A DNA stretch of 64,000 nt from positions 1 through 64,000 of the forward strand of contig JAWZSN010000015.1 in assembly GCA_033875255.1 (NCBI GenBank), in the 5' to 3' direction. Origin of the DNA: Marinimicrococcus sp033875255 (GTDB lineage Bacteria; Pseudomonadota; Alphaproteobacteria; Geminicoccales; Geminicoccaceae). The notes under the pieces are model-generated. The model searched no databases and had not been told where the DNA came from. It saw only the letters and a list, made by a program, of their open reading frames with translations. The translations under genes and the position numbers were made by a program. Below are positions 18,410 through 26,137 of the stretch, one piece after another. Each line of letters opens with the position of its first letter. Positions within the stretch are counted from its first letter, which is position 1.

Positions 18410-19503
18410 GCGCCCCTCCCCTCTTCTGCCGAGAAGCCCGGCGGCAGCATGTGCCCGGCAGCCAGCGCCATCACCTGGAAAAGCTCGCCCATGGCCGCCG
18501 GCGCCACGAGCCGCGTCGCACCTGCCTGCAGCGCCTGCGCCTGGGCCGGCGTGGCCGCCTGCAGCAGCCGCTCGAGGCGCAGCCCGATGCCGAGCCGCGA
18601 CAGGAAAGCGCCCTGGCCGAGCGGCCCCCAGGCGGCAACTCCAGCCTGCCGCGCCGCCGCCGCCAGCGCCGCGAAATCGACCCGGCTGGTCAGGTCGACC
18701 TCGCCCGGATCGGTCAGCGGATCGACCGGCCTGTGCGCCCGGACCGCCTGGAGCGTGTCGCCCAGCGGACCGGGCTTGGCGTAGTCGATCAGGAGGGCCG
18801 CCCCCTTCTGGGCCGCCAGCCGCTCTGCCAGACCGGCGACGAAGGCCTCGCGCGCCGGCGCCAGCTCGACAATCGCCCCCGGCTTCAAGGCGGCCGCCTG
18901 CGGCCCCAGGGCCTCGTCCAGTGCCGCCCGCCGCGGCGACGGCACAAAAAGAAAGCGGCGCTGCTCGTCGCGGCCGACCAGCCGCTCGTGCCAGCCATCG
19001 GGCAGACGCTGGAACTGACGGATCGGCAGCGCGTCGAGAAACTCGTTGGCGACTGCCAGGAGGGGCGCGTCGCCGGGCAGGCTCTCCAGCCCGTCGTGCC
19101 ATTGCGCGCCGCTGCCCCCGAGCAGTGCTGCCTGCCGCCGGCGCAGGGCCGGGCTGGTCTCCACCAGATGAACCTGGAGCGCTGCCCGCAGCCCCGGCAC
19201 CGTGTCGGCGGCGCGCAGCAGGTCGGCCATCAGCGTGCCGCGGCCCGGCCCGAACTCGGCCAGATGCAGCCTCGCCGGGCGCTTGAGGTCGATCCAGCAC
19301 TGGGCGCACCACAGGCCGATCAGCTCGCCGAAGAGCTGCGAGATCTCCGGCGCCGTGGTGAAATCGCCCTTCTGGCCCAGGGGATCGCGGGTGGCGTAGT
19401 AGCCGTGGCGAGGATGACCCAGCGCCAGCCCCATGAAGCAGGCGAGATCGACCGGCCCTCCGGTGTCGATCAGGTCGTGCAGCAGCCGCCCGATCGCCGT
19501 CAC
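18406..19503 (-). CDS. class I SAM-dependent methyltransferase (MidA/NDUFAF7-like)
   Basis: A 365-residue member of the DUF185/MidA family. Mitochondrial NDUFAF7 in the family methylates an arginine of complex I subunit NDUFS2. The N-terminus contains HPRHGYYATRDPLG and GDFTTAPEISQLFGE, both family signatures, and the SAM loop is LAEFGPGRGTLMADLL. The start is GTG at 19501-19503, overlapping the lgt stop by four bases (GTGA). A role in respiratory complex I maturation is inference from the eukaryotic homologue. Confidence 0.87.
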   Translation of the reverse strand: MTAIGRLLHDLIDTGGPVDLACFMGLALGHPRHGYYATRDPLGQKGDFTTAPEISQLFGELIGLWCAQCWIDLKRPARLHLAEFGPGRGTLMADLLRAADTVPGLRAALQVHLVETSPALRRRQAALLGGSGAQWHDGLESLPGDAPLLAVANEFLDALPIRQFQRLPDGWHERLVGRDEQRRFLFVPSPRRAALDEALGPQAAALKPGAIVELAPAREAFVAGLAERLAAQKGAALLIDYAKPGPLGDTLQAVRAHRPVDPLTDPGEVDLTSRVDFAALAAAARQAGVAAWGPLGQGAFLSRLGIGLRLERLLQAATPAQAQALQAGATRLVAPAAMGELFQVMALAAGHMLPPGFSAEEGRGA

Positions 19504-20312
19504 CGGCCGACCTGCAGGGCGGTGCGCCGCTGGCGGGCCCGGGCCACCAGAAGGAGGCCCAGCGCCAGCATCGGCAGGGACAGGATCTGGCCCATGGTGA
19601 GCCCGCCCGGGAGGAGGCCGAGGAAGGCGTCCGGCTCGCGGAACAGCTCGACGAGCATCCGCGCCAGCGCATAGCCGGCGAGGAACACGCCGGCGAGCAT
19701 GCCGTCGCTGCCCGGCCGTCGCGGCCGCCGCGCCAGCCAGAGCATGACGAGCAGCAGCACGAGCCCCTCCAGCGCCGCCTCGTAGAGCTGGCTGGGATGG
19801 CGCGCCATCGGGCCGGCCCCGGGAAAGACCATGGCCCACGGCACATCGGTGGGACGTCCCCAGAGCTCGCCGTTGATGAAATTGGCGATCCGTCCGAAGA
19901 GCAGGCCAAGCGGCGCCGCTACGGCGATCGCGTCGCACAGCTCGAGAAACGCCAGCCGGTGCTGCCGGGCGAAGACGGCGCAGGCGGCGAGCACGCCCAG
20001 AAGACCGCCATGGAACGACATGCCGCCCCGCCACACCGCGAGGATGTCGAGCGGGTGCGACAGATAGTAGCCCGGCTGGTAGAACAGGACGTAGCCCAAG
20101 CGCCCGCCGATGATGACGCCCAGCGTGATGTGGAACAGCAGGTCGTCGATCTGCTCGGGGTTGACGCGCCAGCCCGGCCGCTGCACGAGGGCCCGCACCA
20201 GCCGCCACCCGAGCAGAAGCCCGACGATATAGGCCAGCGCATACCAGCGGATCGCGACGGGACCGAAGGACACCAGCACCGGGTCGATCTGCGGGAACGG
20301 GATGGCGAGCAC
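19500..20312 (-). CDS. lgt: prolipoprotein diacylglyceryl transferase
   Basis: Inner-membrane enzyme that transfers diacylglycerol from phosphatidylglycerol to the lipobox cysteine, the first step of lipoprotein maturation. The 270 residues have about seven helices. The Lgt signature GRIANFINGELWGRPTD is intact, as are the Arg-His region ARHPSQLYEAALEG and the early RWYALAYIVG segment. The start is GTG at 20310-20312 with AAAGGA six bases before it. It heads the lgt-methyltransferase-pgeF unit and is divergent from ubiK. Confidence 0.94.
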   Translation of the reverse strand: MLAIPFPQIDPVLVSFGPVAIRWYALAYIVGLLLGWRLVRALVQRPGWRVNPEQIDDLLFHITLGVIIGGRLGYVLFYQPGYYLSHPLDILAVWRGGMSFHGGLLGVLAACAVFARQHRLAFLELCDAIAVAAPLGLLFGRIANFINGELWGRPTDVPWAMVFPGAGPMARHPSQLYEAALEGLVLLLVMLWLARRPRRPGSDGMLAGVFLAGYALARMLVELFREPDAFLGLLPGGLTMGQILSLPMLALGLLLVARARQRRTALQVGR

Positions 20313-20489
20313 TGATATTCCTTTCGGGACGTAGCGGTCGCGGGCCGGGGCTTGTCGGGCCTCTTAGGAGAGGCTTCGCGCCGCGGCAAGGCGCAGCTCT
20401 CGCTTGCCGGTCGCCCGGGTCGGGCGCATATGCTTAGACGAACGCTTGCCCAGCGACTAGTTGATCGCCCGTGGCGTGAGGAGGGCCAG

Positions 20490-20846
20490 ATGCAGACAGA
20501 GAACCGCCTTTTCGACGACCTTGCGCGGGTTGCGAGCGGGGCGCTCAACACTCTGGGCGGGCTTCGCGAGGAGATCGAGAGCCGTGTGCGCGAGCGGGTC
20601 GAGCGCCTCGCCAACGAGATGGACCTCGTGAGCCGCGAGGAGTTCGACGCCGTTCGCACGATGGCCGTCAAGGCGCGCAGCGAGCAGGAACGCCTCGAGG
20701 CGCGCGTCGCGGAGCTGGAGCAGCTGATCGAGGCGCTCCACGAGAAGAAGGCGCCAAAGCGGCACAAGACGGGCCCCGAGGCCGCGCCTGAGCCGCACGG
20801 CGAGAAGGGCGGCACCGCCGCCCCGGACGACGACGAGCGGCCCTGA
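20490..20846 (+). CDS. ubiK: accessory factor UbiK family (BMFP/YqiC)
   Basis: Small coiled-coil protein of 118 residues. The N-terminal part (MQTENRLFDDLARVASGALN) is membrane-active in homologues. The conserved VSREEFDAVRTMAVKARSEQ region is followed by a C-terminal trimeric coiled coil (about residues 55-80) and a disordered charged tail. UbiK assists aerobic ubiquinone synthesis with UbiJ in enterobacteria. The ATG at 20490 is chosen for its GAGGAGG site five bases upstream and for homology. It lies divergent from lgt across 177 bases and upstream of the ybjN-proC pair. Confidence 0.87.
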   Translation: MQTENRLFDDLARVASGALNTLGGLREEIESRVRERVERLANEMDLVSREEFDAVRTMAVKARSEQERLEARVAELEQLIEALHEKKAPKRHKTGPEAAPEPHGEKGGTAAPDDDERP

Positions 20847-20993
20847 CGTCGCGTCGGCCGCACCCCTGCCATCGGCACCCGCCCCCAGGCTGCCGTGCCC
20901 GGCCCCGCGCCGGACGCACGGGCGGCTGCAGCTCGCTGCCTGGCGCAGCGCTGCGGCCAGCGGGCGGGTTGCGACCCCTAGGAGGCATCGTCC

Positions 20994-21497
20994 GTGACGA
21001 CCCTTAGCACCGAGCTGCCCGAGACCGCGGCCAACCCCCTGGACCTTGTCGAGCGAGTAGCCACCGTCCGCGACTGGCCGGTCTATCGCGAGAGCGAGGA
21101 CGAGCTGGCCATGGAGATCGCCGGCCAGTGGTGCTCCTACAAGCTCTGGCTCTCCTGGCACGGCGAGCTGGGCGTGCTGCAGCTTTCCTGCGCGCTGGAC
21201 ATCAAGGTGCCGGCCAAGAAGCGCCCCGCGCTCCACACGCTCCTGGCCCTCGCCAACGAGAAGCTCTGGCTCGGCCATTTCGAGATCTGGACCGAGGAAT
21301 CGCTGCCGGCCTTTCGCCACGCGCTGCTGTTTCGCGAGGGGATGAACGCCAGCGGCGAGGTCCTGGAAGACCTGATCGACATCGCGGTCAGCGAGTGCGA
21401 GCGATTCTACCCGGCCTTCCAGTTCGCCATCTGGGGCGGCAAGCAGCCCGAGGAGGCGATCATGGCGGCCATGCTGGAGACGGAGGGCGAGGCTTGA
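20994..21497 (+). CDS. YbjN domain-containing protein
   Basis: A 167-residue protein of the YbjN family, whose fold resembles type III secretion chaperones; its molecular role is unclear. Recognisable segments are DWPVYRESEDELAMEI, QLSCALDIKVP and the C-terminal WGGKQPEEAI. The start is GTG at 20994-20996, with AGGAGG about nine bases upstream. The stop overlaps the TTG start of proC, so the two are probably coupled. The ybjN-proC pairing is widespread in alphaproteobacteria. Confidence 0.83.
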   Translation: MTTLSTELPETAANPLDLVERVATVRDWPVYRESEDELAMEIAGQWCSYKLWLSWHGELGVLQLSCALDIKVPAKKRPALHTLLALANEKLWLGHFEIWTEESLPAFRHALLFREGMNASGEVLEDLIDIAVSECERFYPAFQFAIWGGKQPEEAIMAAMLETEGEA

Positions 21498-22318
21498 GCG
21501 AGGCGACGACGGGACCGCTGCTGCTGGTAGGCGCGGGCAAGATGGGCGGGGCGATCCTCGAGGGCTGGCTGCGGGCCGGCGTGCCGGCCGCCTCCATCCA
21601 TGTGGTCGAGCCGGATGCCGGTCGCGCGGCGGCGCTGCACGAGGCCCATGGCGTGGTGACCGCAACCTCGCTGGCGGCAGTGCCCGCCGAGCTGGCGCCG
21701 GCGGCCCTGATGCTGGCGGTCAAGCCCCAGACCATGGCTGCCGTCGGCCCCGAGGCGGCGCGCCTCGTCGCCCCCGAGACCCTGGTCCTGTCGATTGCCG
21801 CCGGCGTCACGGTAGCGGGCTTCGAGGCGATGCTCGGTCCGGCGACGAGCATCGTCCGCTGCATGCCCAATACCCCGGCCTCGGTGGGCCGTGGCGTCAG
21901 CGTGCTCTTCGCCAATGCCCGCGTCACGGCCGCCCAGCGCGCGCTGGCCGAGCGGCTGATGAACGCCGTCGGCGAGACCTTGTGGATCGAGGACGAGGAG
22001 CAGATGCACCTGGTCACCGCGCTCTCGGGCGGCGGTCCGGCCTATGTGTTCCTGGTGATCGAGGCGCTGGCGGCGGCCGGTGAGCGGCTGGGCCTGCCGG
22101 GCGAGCTGGCCGAGCGGCTGGCGCGCCTCACCGTGTGCGGCAGCGGCGAGCTGGCGCGGCTCAGCGACGCGCCGGCCGCGCGGCTGCGCACCGACGTCAC
22201 CAGCCCCGGCGGCACTACCGCCGAGGCGCTGCGCGTACTGATGGCGGAGGACGGGCTGCAGCCTCTCCTCGAGCGGGCATTGGCGGCCGCTGCCGCACGC
22301 TCGCGCGAGCTGGGCTGA
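21494..22318 (+). CDS. proC: pyrroline-5-carboxylate reductase
   Basis: Last step of proline synthesis: reduction of 1-pyrroline-5-carboxylate with NAD(P)H. The 274 residues start with the Rossmann loop LLVGAGKMGGAILEGW. They carry VKPQTM, the MPNTPASVGRG segment and the C-terminal proC signature around LRTDVTSPGGTTAEALRVL. The start is TTG at 21494-21496, overlapping the ybjN stop (TTGA). I see no alternative ATG or GTG closer to the homologous start. Confidence 0.94.
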   Translation: MSEATTGPLLLVGAGKMGGAILEGWLRAGVPAASIHVVEPDAGRAAALHEAHGVVTATSLAAVPAELAPAALMLAVKPQTMAAVGPEAARLVAPETLVLSIAAGVTVAGFEAMLGPATSIVRCMPNTPASVGRGVSVLFANARVTAAQRALAERLMNAVGETLWIEDEEQMHLVTALSGGGPAYVFLVIEALAAAGERLGLPGELAERLARLTVCGSGELARLSDAPAARLRTDVTSPGGTTAEALRVLMAEDGLQPLLERALAAAAARSRELG

Positions 22319-22376
22319 GGGCGCCGCTCCCCCGCGCAAGGCGCCGGGCGGCCCCCGGCGGCAAGGGAGAAGCGAC

Positions 22377-23012
22377 ATGGCGAGAGCGCCGCGACGACCC
22401 GACCTGCTGGACACCGCGCTCGAGCTGGTGGCCGAGCGCGGCTGGCGCGGCTTCAACCTCGCCGAGCTGGCGGGCCGCTCGGGGCGCAGCCTCGCCGAGG
22501 TCTACGAGGAGCTGCCGGGTCGCCGGCATCTGCTGGTGGCGCTGGGCCGCCGTCTCGACAGGGCGATGCTCGACCTGAAGCCGGCCGAGCTCGACGGGCT
22601 TTCGCCGCGCGAGCGGATCTTCGAGCTGGTGATGCGCCGGCTCGACGCCATGGCGCCCTATCGCGGCGCCCTGGCGTCCCTGGGGCGGGAGGGCCGGTTC
22701 GACCCGGACCTGCTCCTGACCGGCTTGTGCAACCTGGATCGCGCCACCGCCTGGCTGCTCGATGCCGGCGGCACCGGGCTCGGTGGGCTGCGCGCCCGCG
22801 CCGCGCGGCACGCCCTGGGGCTGGTCTATCTGCGCGTCTTCGGCGTCTGGCTCGAGGACGACACGCCCGACCGGGCGCGCACCATGGCCGAGCTCGACAA
22901 GCGCCTCGAGCAGGCCGAGCGCGCCGCAAGGCGCTTCATGCCGCGCCGCCGCCGGGACGGCGGAGGGGCGAGGCAGGGGGCTGCCGCGACTGGGTCGACG
23001 ACCACCGTTTAA
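22377..23012 (+). CDS. TetR family-type regulator
   Basis: A 211-residue protein with an N-terminal helix-turn-helix of TetR type (about residues 7-60: TALELVAERGWRGFNLAELA, then RSLAEVYEELPGRRHLL). An all-helical C-terminal ligand domain follows. COQ9-like proteins share this N-terminal pattern, so a ubiquinone-related role is a weaker alternative. It starts 58 bases after proC. Its stop codon lies inside the first TTAACCAT site of the flagellin promoter region, so its 3' end and that regulatory region overlap. Control of the flagellar genes is possible but not shown. Confidence 0.7.
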   Translation: MARAPRRPDLLDTALELVAERGWRGFNLAELAGRSGRSLAEVYEELPGRRHLLVALGRRLDRAMLDLKPAELDGLSPRERIFELVMRRLDAMAPYRGALASLGREGRFDPDLLLTGLCNLDRATAWLLDAGGTGLGGLRARAARHALGLVYLRVFGVWLEDDTPDRARTMAELDKRLEQAERAARRFMPRRRRDGGGARQGAAATGSTTTV

Positions 23013-23036
23013 CCATGCTCGCGATTCGTTAACCAT
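23009..23036 (+). promoter_or_regulatory. paired TTAACCAT sites (CtrA-type) upstream of flagellin 1
   Basis: TTAACCAT occurs at 23009-23016 and again at 23029-23036, in the same orientation and exactly 20 bases apart, about two helical turns. The pair ends 94 bases before the first flagellin start. TTAACCAT is known in Caulobacter as a CtrA half-site type motif in cell-cycle and flagellar promoters. Assignment to CtrA here is inference. Confidence 0.45.
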
Positions 23037-23130
23037 TTGGCGCCAGAATGCACCCCGGCGGCCGGGCCTCGTGCCCGCTGCCGATGGTTGACGCGGCCCC
23101 TTTCCGGGCCCGGCATTCGGGGCAAGCGAC

Positions 23131-24246
23131 ATGGCACTGACCGGCACGACCAATACCGCCGCCAACACGGCGCACCGCTACCTCACCGCCAACCAGAGCC
23201 AGGCGGCGAGCTCGCTGGCCAAGCTCTCGAGCGGCTCGCGCATCGTCAAGGCGTCCGACGATGCCGCGTCGCTCGCCGTCGGCACCAAGATCAAAGCCGA
23301 TGTCTCGGCTCTCCGCCAGGCCTCCATCAACGCCGCCCAGGCCTCGAGCCTGCTGCAGATCGCCGACGGCGGCATGGCCCGGATCAGCGACCTCCTGCTG
23401 CGCATGAAGGCGCTCGCCGTGCAGGCCGCCTCGGGCTCGGTGAGCGATACCGAGCGCGGCTACCTGAACGAGGAGTTCGGCGAGCTGCAGAACCAGATCG
23501 ACCAGATCGCCACCCAGACCAAGTTCAACGATTCGGTGCTGCTCGACGGCAGCGCCGGCAAGAGCGTGAACAATGTCGGCACCGATCTCACCAATCCCGG
23601 TATCGGCGTGCAGCTGAGCGGGGCCGCCAACGCCGCCACCTATACCCTGGCCTTCGACGGCACCGACACCTTCACCCTGACCGACACCACCAACACCCTG
23701 GCCTATTCGGTGCAGATCGACGCCACCGGCCTCGGCGCCGTGTACGAGGGCACCATCCGCTTCGACAGCGCCGGCCTGCAGGTCAGCCTCAACAATTTCG
23801 ACTACACCGCCACCGCCTCGGGCACGTTCGATGTCGCCGGCACCGGCAACAGCCTCACCTTCCAGGTCGGTGCCGACAATGGCGACGACATCACCGTCAA
23901 CCTGCCGGACGTGGATGCCACCGGCATGGGGGTCGACAGCGGCACCATCAACATCCGCACCGAGGCCGCAGCCGCCGTCTCGATCCAGTCGCTGGGCTCC
24001 GCCATCGAGATCATCAGCACGTCGCGCGCCAATGTCGGCGCCATGATGTCCCGGTTCGAGTTCGTCGTCGCCAATCTCTCGACGTCGATCGAGAATCTCG
24101 ATGCCGCGAGAGCCACCCTCATGGATGTCGACATCGCCGCCGAGATGACCCGCTTCACCTCCCTGCAGGTGCTTACCCAGGCGGGCGTGGCGATGCTCGC
24201 CCAGGCCAACCAGATGCCGCAGAACCTGCTGCGGCTGCTGCAGTAG
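23131..24246 (+). CDS. fliC: flagellin (copy 1)
   Basis: Filament subunit of 371 residues. The D0/D1 ends are canonical: an N-terminal segment with LSSGSRIVKASDDAASLAVG and a C-terminal segment ending MLAQANQMPQNLLRLLQ. The middle (about 140-280) is a Thr/Asp/Gly-rich beta region that forms the outer domain. It is first in a run of flagellin, flagellin, FlaG-like, FliD and FliS. A near-identical second copy begins exactly 1340 bases downstream. Its upstream region has paired TTAACCAT sites but no good sigma-54 match, unlike copy 2. Confidence 0.95.
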   Translation: MALTGTTNTAANTAHRYLTANQSQAASSLAKLSSGSRIVKASDDAASLAVGTKIKADVSALRQASINAAQASSLLQIADGGMARISDLLLRMKALAVQAASGSVSDTERGYLNEEFGELQNQIDQIATQTKFNDSVLLDGSAGKSVNNVGTDLTNPGIGVQLSGAANAATYTLAFDGTDTFTLTDTTNTLAYSVQIDATGLGAVYEGTIRFDSAGLQVSLNNFDYTATASGTFDVAGTGNSLTFQVGADNGDDITVNLPDVDATGMGVDSGTINIRTEAAAAVSIQSLGSAIEIISTSRANVGAMMSRFEFVVANLSTSIENLDAARATLMDVDIAAEMTRFTSLQVLTQAGVAMLAQANQMPQNLLRLLQ

Positions 24247-24261
24247 GCGGGCTCGGCAGAT

Positions 24262-24292
24262 CTTGCCGGCCGCGGCGGCGCGGGCCGGCAAG
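24262..24292 (+). terminator. hairpin after flagellin 1
   Basis: A perfect 10-base-pair stem (24262-24271 with 24283-24292) and an 11-base loop begin 15 bases after the flagellin 1 stop. Only a short GTTT follows, so this is a weak intrinsic terminator or an mRNA 3'-end stabiliser. It separates copy 1 from the sigma-54 promoter of copy 2. Confidence 0.5.
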
Positions 24293-24355
24293 GTTTGCCG
24301 GGCCAGGGCGCGAACCGTGGCGCCGCACCCCCGCATCGAGGCCGCTTCCGTGGTG

Positions 24356-24370
24356 TGGCACGCTACTTGC
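24356..24370 (+). promoter_or_regulatory. sigma-54 promoter of flagellin 2
   Basis: TGGCACGCTACTTGC is an exact match to the sigma-54 consensus TGGCACG-N4-TTGC, with GG (24357-24358) and GC (24369-24370) ten bases apart. Transcription would begin near 24382, leaving an untranslated leader of about 89 bases before the flagellin 2 start. An NtrC/FlbD-type activator would be needed. Confidence 0.85.
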
Positions 24371-24470
24371 GTTGCTGCTGGGCGCCGGGCGCGGTCCGGC
24401 AGCCGGTGGCAGGTAGCCCCGGCGGAACGAGGGCCACAGCGGCCCGCCTTCATGTAGAGGGATCGGCTCC

Positions 24471-25586
24471 ATGGCATTGACGGGAACGACCAACACCACG
24501 GCGAACACCGCCCTGCGCTATCTCACCGCCAATCAGAGCCAGGCGGCGAGCTCGCTGGCCAAGCTCTCGAGCGGCTCGCGCATCGTCAAAGCGTCCGACG
24601 ATGCCGCGTCGCTCGCCGTCGGCACCAAGATCAAGGCCGATGTCTCGGCTCTCCGCCAGGCCGCCACCAACACGGCGCAGGCTTCCAGTCTGCTGCAGGT
24701 CGCCGACGGCGGCATGGCCCGGGTCAGCGACATCCTCCAGCGGATGAAGGCGCTGGCCGTGCAGGCCTCCTCGGGGTCGGTGAGCGATACCGAGCGCGGT
24801 TACCTCAACGAGGAGTTCGGCGAGCTCCAGAGCCAGGTCGACCAGATCGCGACGCGCACGAAGTTCAACGACACCGTCCTGCTCGACGGCAGTGCGGGCA
24901 AGAGCCTGAACAATGTCGGCACCGACCTCACCAATCCCGGCATCGGGGTGTCGCTGAGCGGTGCGGCCAATGCCGCCACCTACACCCTGGCCTTCGACGG
25001 TACCGACACCTTCACCCTCACCGACACCACCAACACCCTGGCCTATTCGGTGCAGATCGACACCACGGGCCTCGGCGCCGTCTACGAGGGCACCATCAAT
25101 TTCGACAGCGCCGGCATCCAGGCCCGCCTCAACAATTTCGACTACACCGCCACCGCCTCGGGCACGTTCGACGTCGCCGGCACTGGCAACAGCCTCACCT
25201 TCCAGGTCGGCGTGGCGAGCGGCGACGACATTACCGTGAACCTCGCCGACCTCGACGCCATGGCGCTGGGCGTCGACAGCGGCACCATCAACATCTCCTC
25301 GGCCTCGAGCGCGCTCACCGCGATCGGCGGCATCAACGCCGCCATCGAGACGGTCAGCACCTCGCGCGCCAATGTCGGCGCCATGATGTCCCGCTTCGAG
25401 TTCGTGGCTGCCAATCTCTCGACCTCGATCGAGAATCTCGACGCTGCCAGGGCTACCCTCATGGATGTCGACATGGCCGCCGAGATGACCAAGTTCAGCT
25501 CCGCGCAAGTGCTCATGCAGGCGAGCGTCGCCATGCTCGCCCAGGCCAACCAGATGCCGCAGACCCTGCTGCGGCTGCTCGGCTAA
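24471..25586 (+). CDS. fliC: flagellin (copy 2)
   Basis: Second flagellin, also exactly 371 residues and closely similar to copy 1 along its whole length. DNA around 24535-24660 is almost identical to 23195-23320, with only scattered, mostly silent, changes. Differences concentrate in the C-terminal part of the central domain (about residues 255-290, SASSALTAIGGINAA here) and in the last residues (TLLRLLG). It has its own sigma-54 promoter, so the two subunits can be made at different times or levels. It is followed by a long GC-rich hairpin. Confidence 0.95.
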   Translation: MALTGTTNTTANTALRYLTANQSQAASSLAKLSSGSRIVKASDDAASLAVGTKIKADVSALRQAATNTAQASSLLQVADGGMARVSDILQRMKALAVQASSGSVSDTERGYLNEEFGELQSQVDQIATRTKFNDTVLLDGSAGKSLNNVGTDLTNPGIGVSLSGAANAATYTLAFDGTDTFTLTDTTNTLAYSVQIDTTGLGAVYEGTINFDSAGIQARLNNFDYTATASGTFDVAGTGNSLTFQVGVASGDDITVNLADLDAMALGVDSGTINISSASSALTAIGGINAAIETVSTSRANVGAMMSRFEFVAANLSTSIENLDAARATLMDVDMAAEMTKFSSAQVLMQASVAMLAQANQMPQTLLRLLG

Positions 25587-25592
25587 CACGAC

Positions 25593-25621
25593 GGGAGGCG
25601 CGGCCCCGGGCCGCGCCTCCC
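25593..25621 (+). terminator. strong GC hairpin after flagellin 2
   Basis: A 13-base-pair perfect stem (25593-25605 with 25609-25621) with a three-base loop begins seven bases after the flagellin 2 stop. There is no T-run, so it could attenuate readthrough into flaG-fliD-fliS or protect the abundant flagellin mRNA 3' end. Confidence 0.5.
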
Positions 25622-25640
25622 GGCAGGGGAGTAGACTCTC

Positions 25641-26117
25641 ATGCGCCCGGATCTTCAGGCTTCATCGAGCCTCGCCCTTTACCCGGCCCGCGACGCCGTC
25701 GCCGCGACCGCCGCCACCCGGCGCCAGGAAGCTGCTGCCCCCGGCGCCGGGCCTGCGGCCGTGCGGCGCCCGGAGGCCGCAGTCGCCGGCGCCGAGCCCT
25801 TGCCCCTCCGCCGCGGGGAGGACGCGGCTCTCCGCGCTGACCTCGCTGCCGCCCGCCGCCCGGCGGCGCCGCAGGGTGGCGCGCCGGCCGAGGTCACACC
25901 CGAGGAGGCGGCCGAGCTGGCCGCCAGCGCCCTCTATGGCGGCCGCGAGGTAGCGGTCTCGAGCTTCGTCGACGAAACCACCGGCCGGCAGGTCTACCAG
26001 ATCGCCGACCGGACCAGCGGCGAGGTCTTGAGCCAGTCGCCGCCCGAGGCGCTGCTGCGGCTCTATGCGGCGATGCGTGCCGAGCAGCAGGTTCCCCAGC
26101 TCGTGGCGCAGGCCTGA
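25641..26117 (+). CDS. flaG: FlaG-like protein
   Basis: A 158-residue protein whose C-terminal 60 residues resemble FlaG, which is thought to influence filament length. Relevant segments are VSSFVDETTGRQVYQIADR and SQSPPEALLRLYAAMR, matching the family's D-x-x-T-G and PPE-x-LL pattern. The first 90 or so residues are an Ala/Pro/Arg-rich, probably disordered region, longer than in most FlaG proteins. Its place between flagellin and fliD supports the call. Confidence 0.72.
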   Translation: MRPDLQASSSLALYPARDAVAATAATRRQEAAAPGAGPAAVRRPEAAVAGAEPLPLRRGEDAALRADLAAARRPAAPQGGAPAEVTPEEAAELAASALYGGREVAVSSFVDETTGRQVYQIADRTSGEVLSQSPPEALLRLYAAMRAEQQVPQLVAQA

Positions 26118-26137
26118 GACGAGGCGAGGAGAGGCAG

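Noticed and set aside
23037..23051. A sigma-54-like TGGCGCCAGAATGCA upstream of flagellin 1.
   Set aside because: GG and GC are nine rather than ten bases apart and the TTGC element is poor, so it does not meet the strict spacing of sigma-54 promoters.
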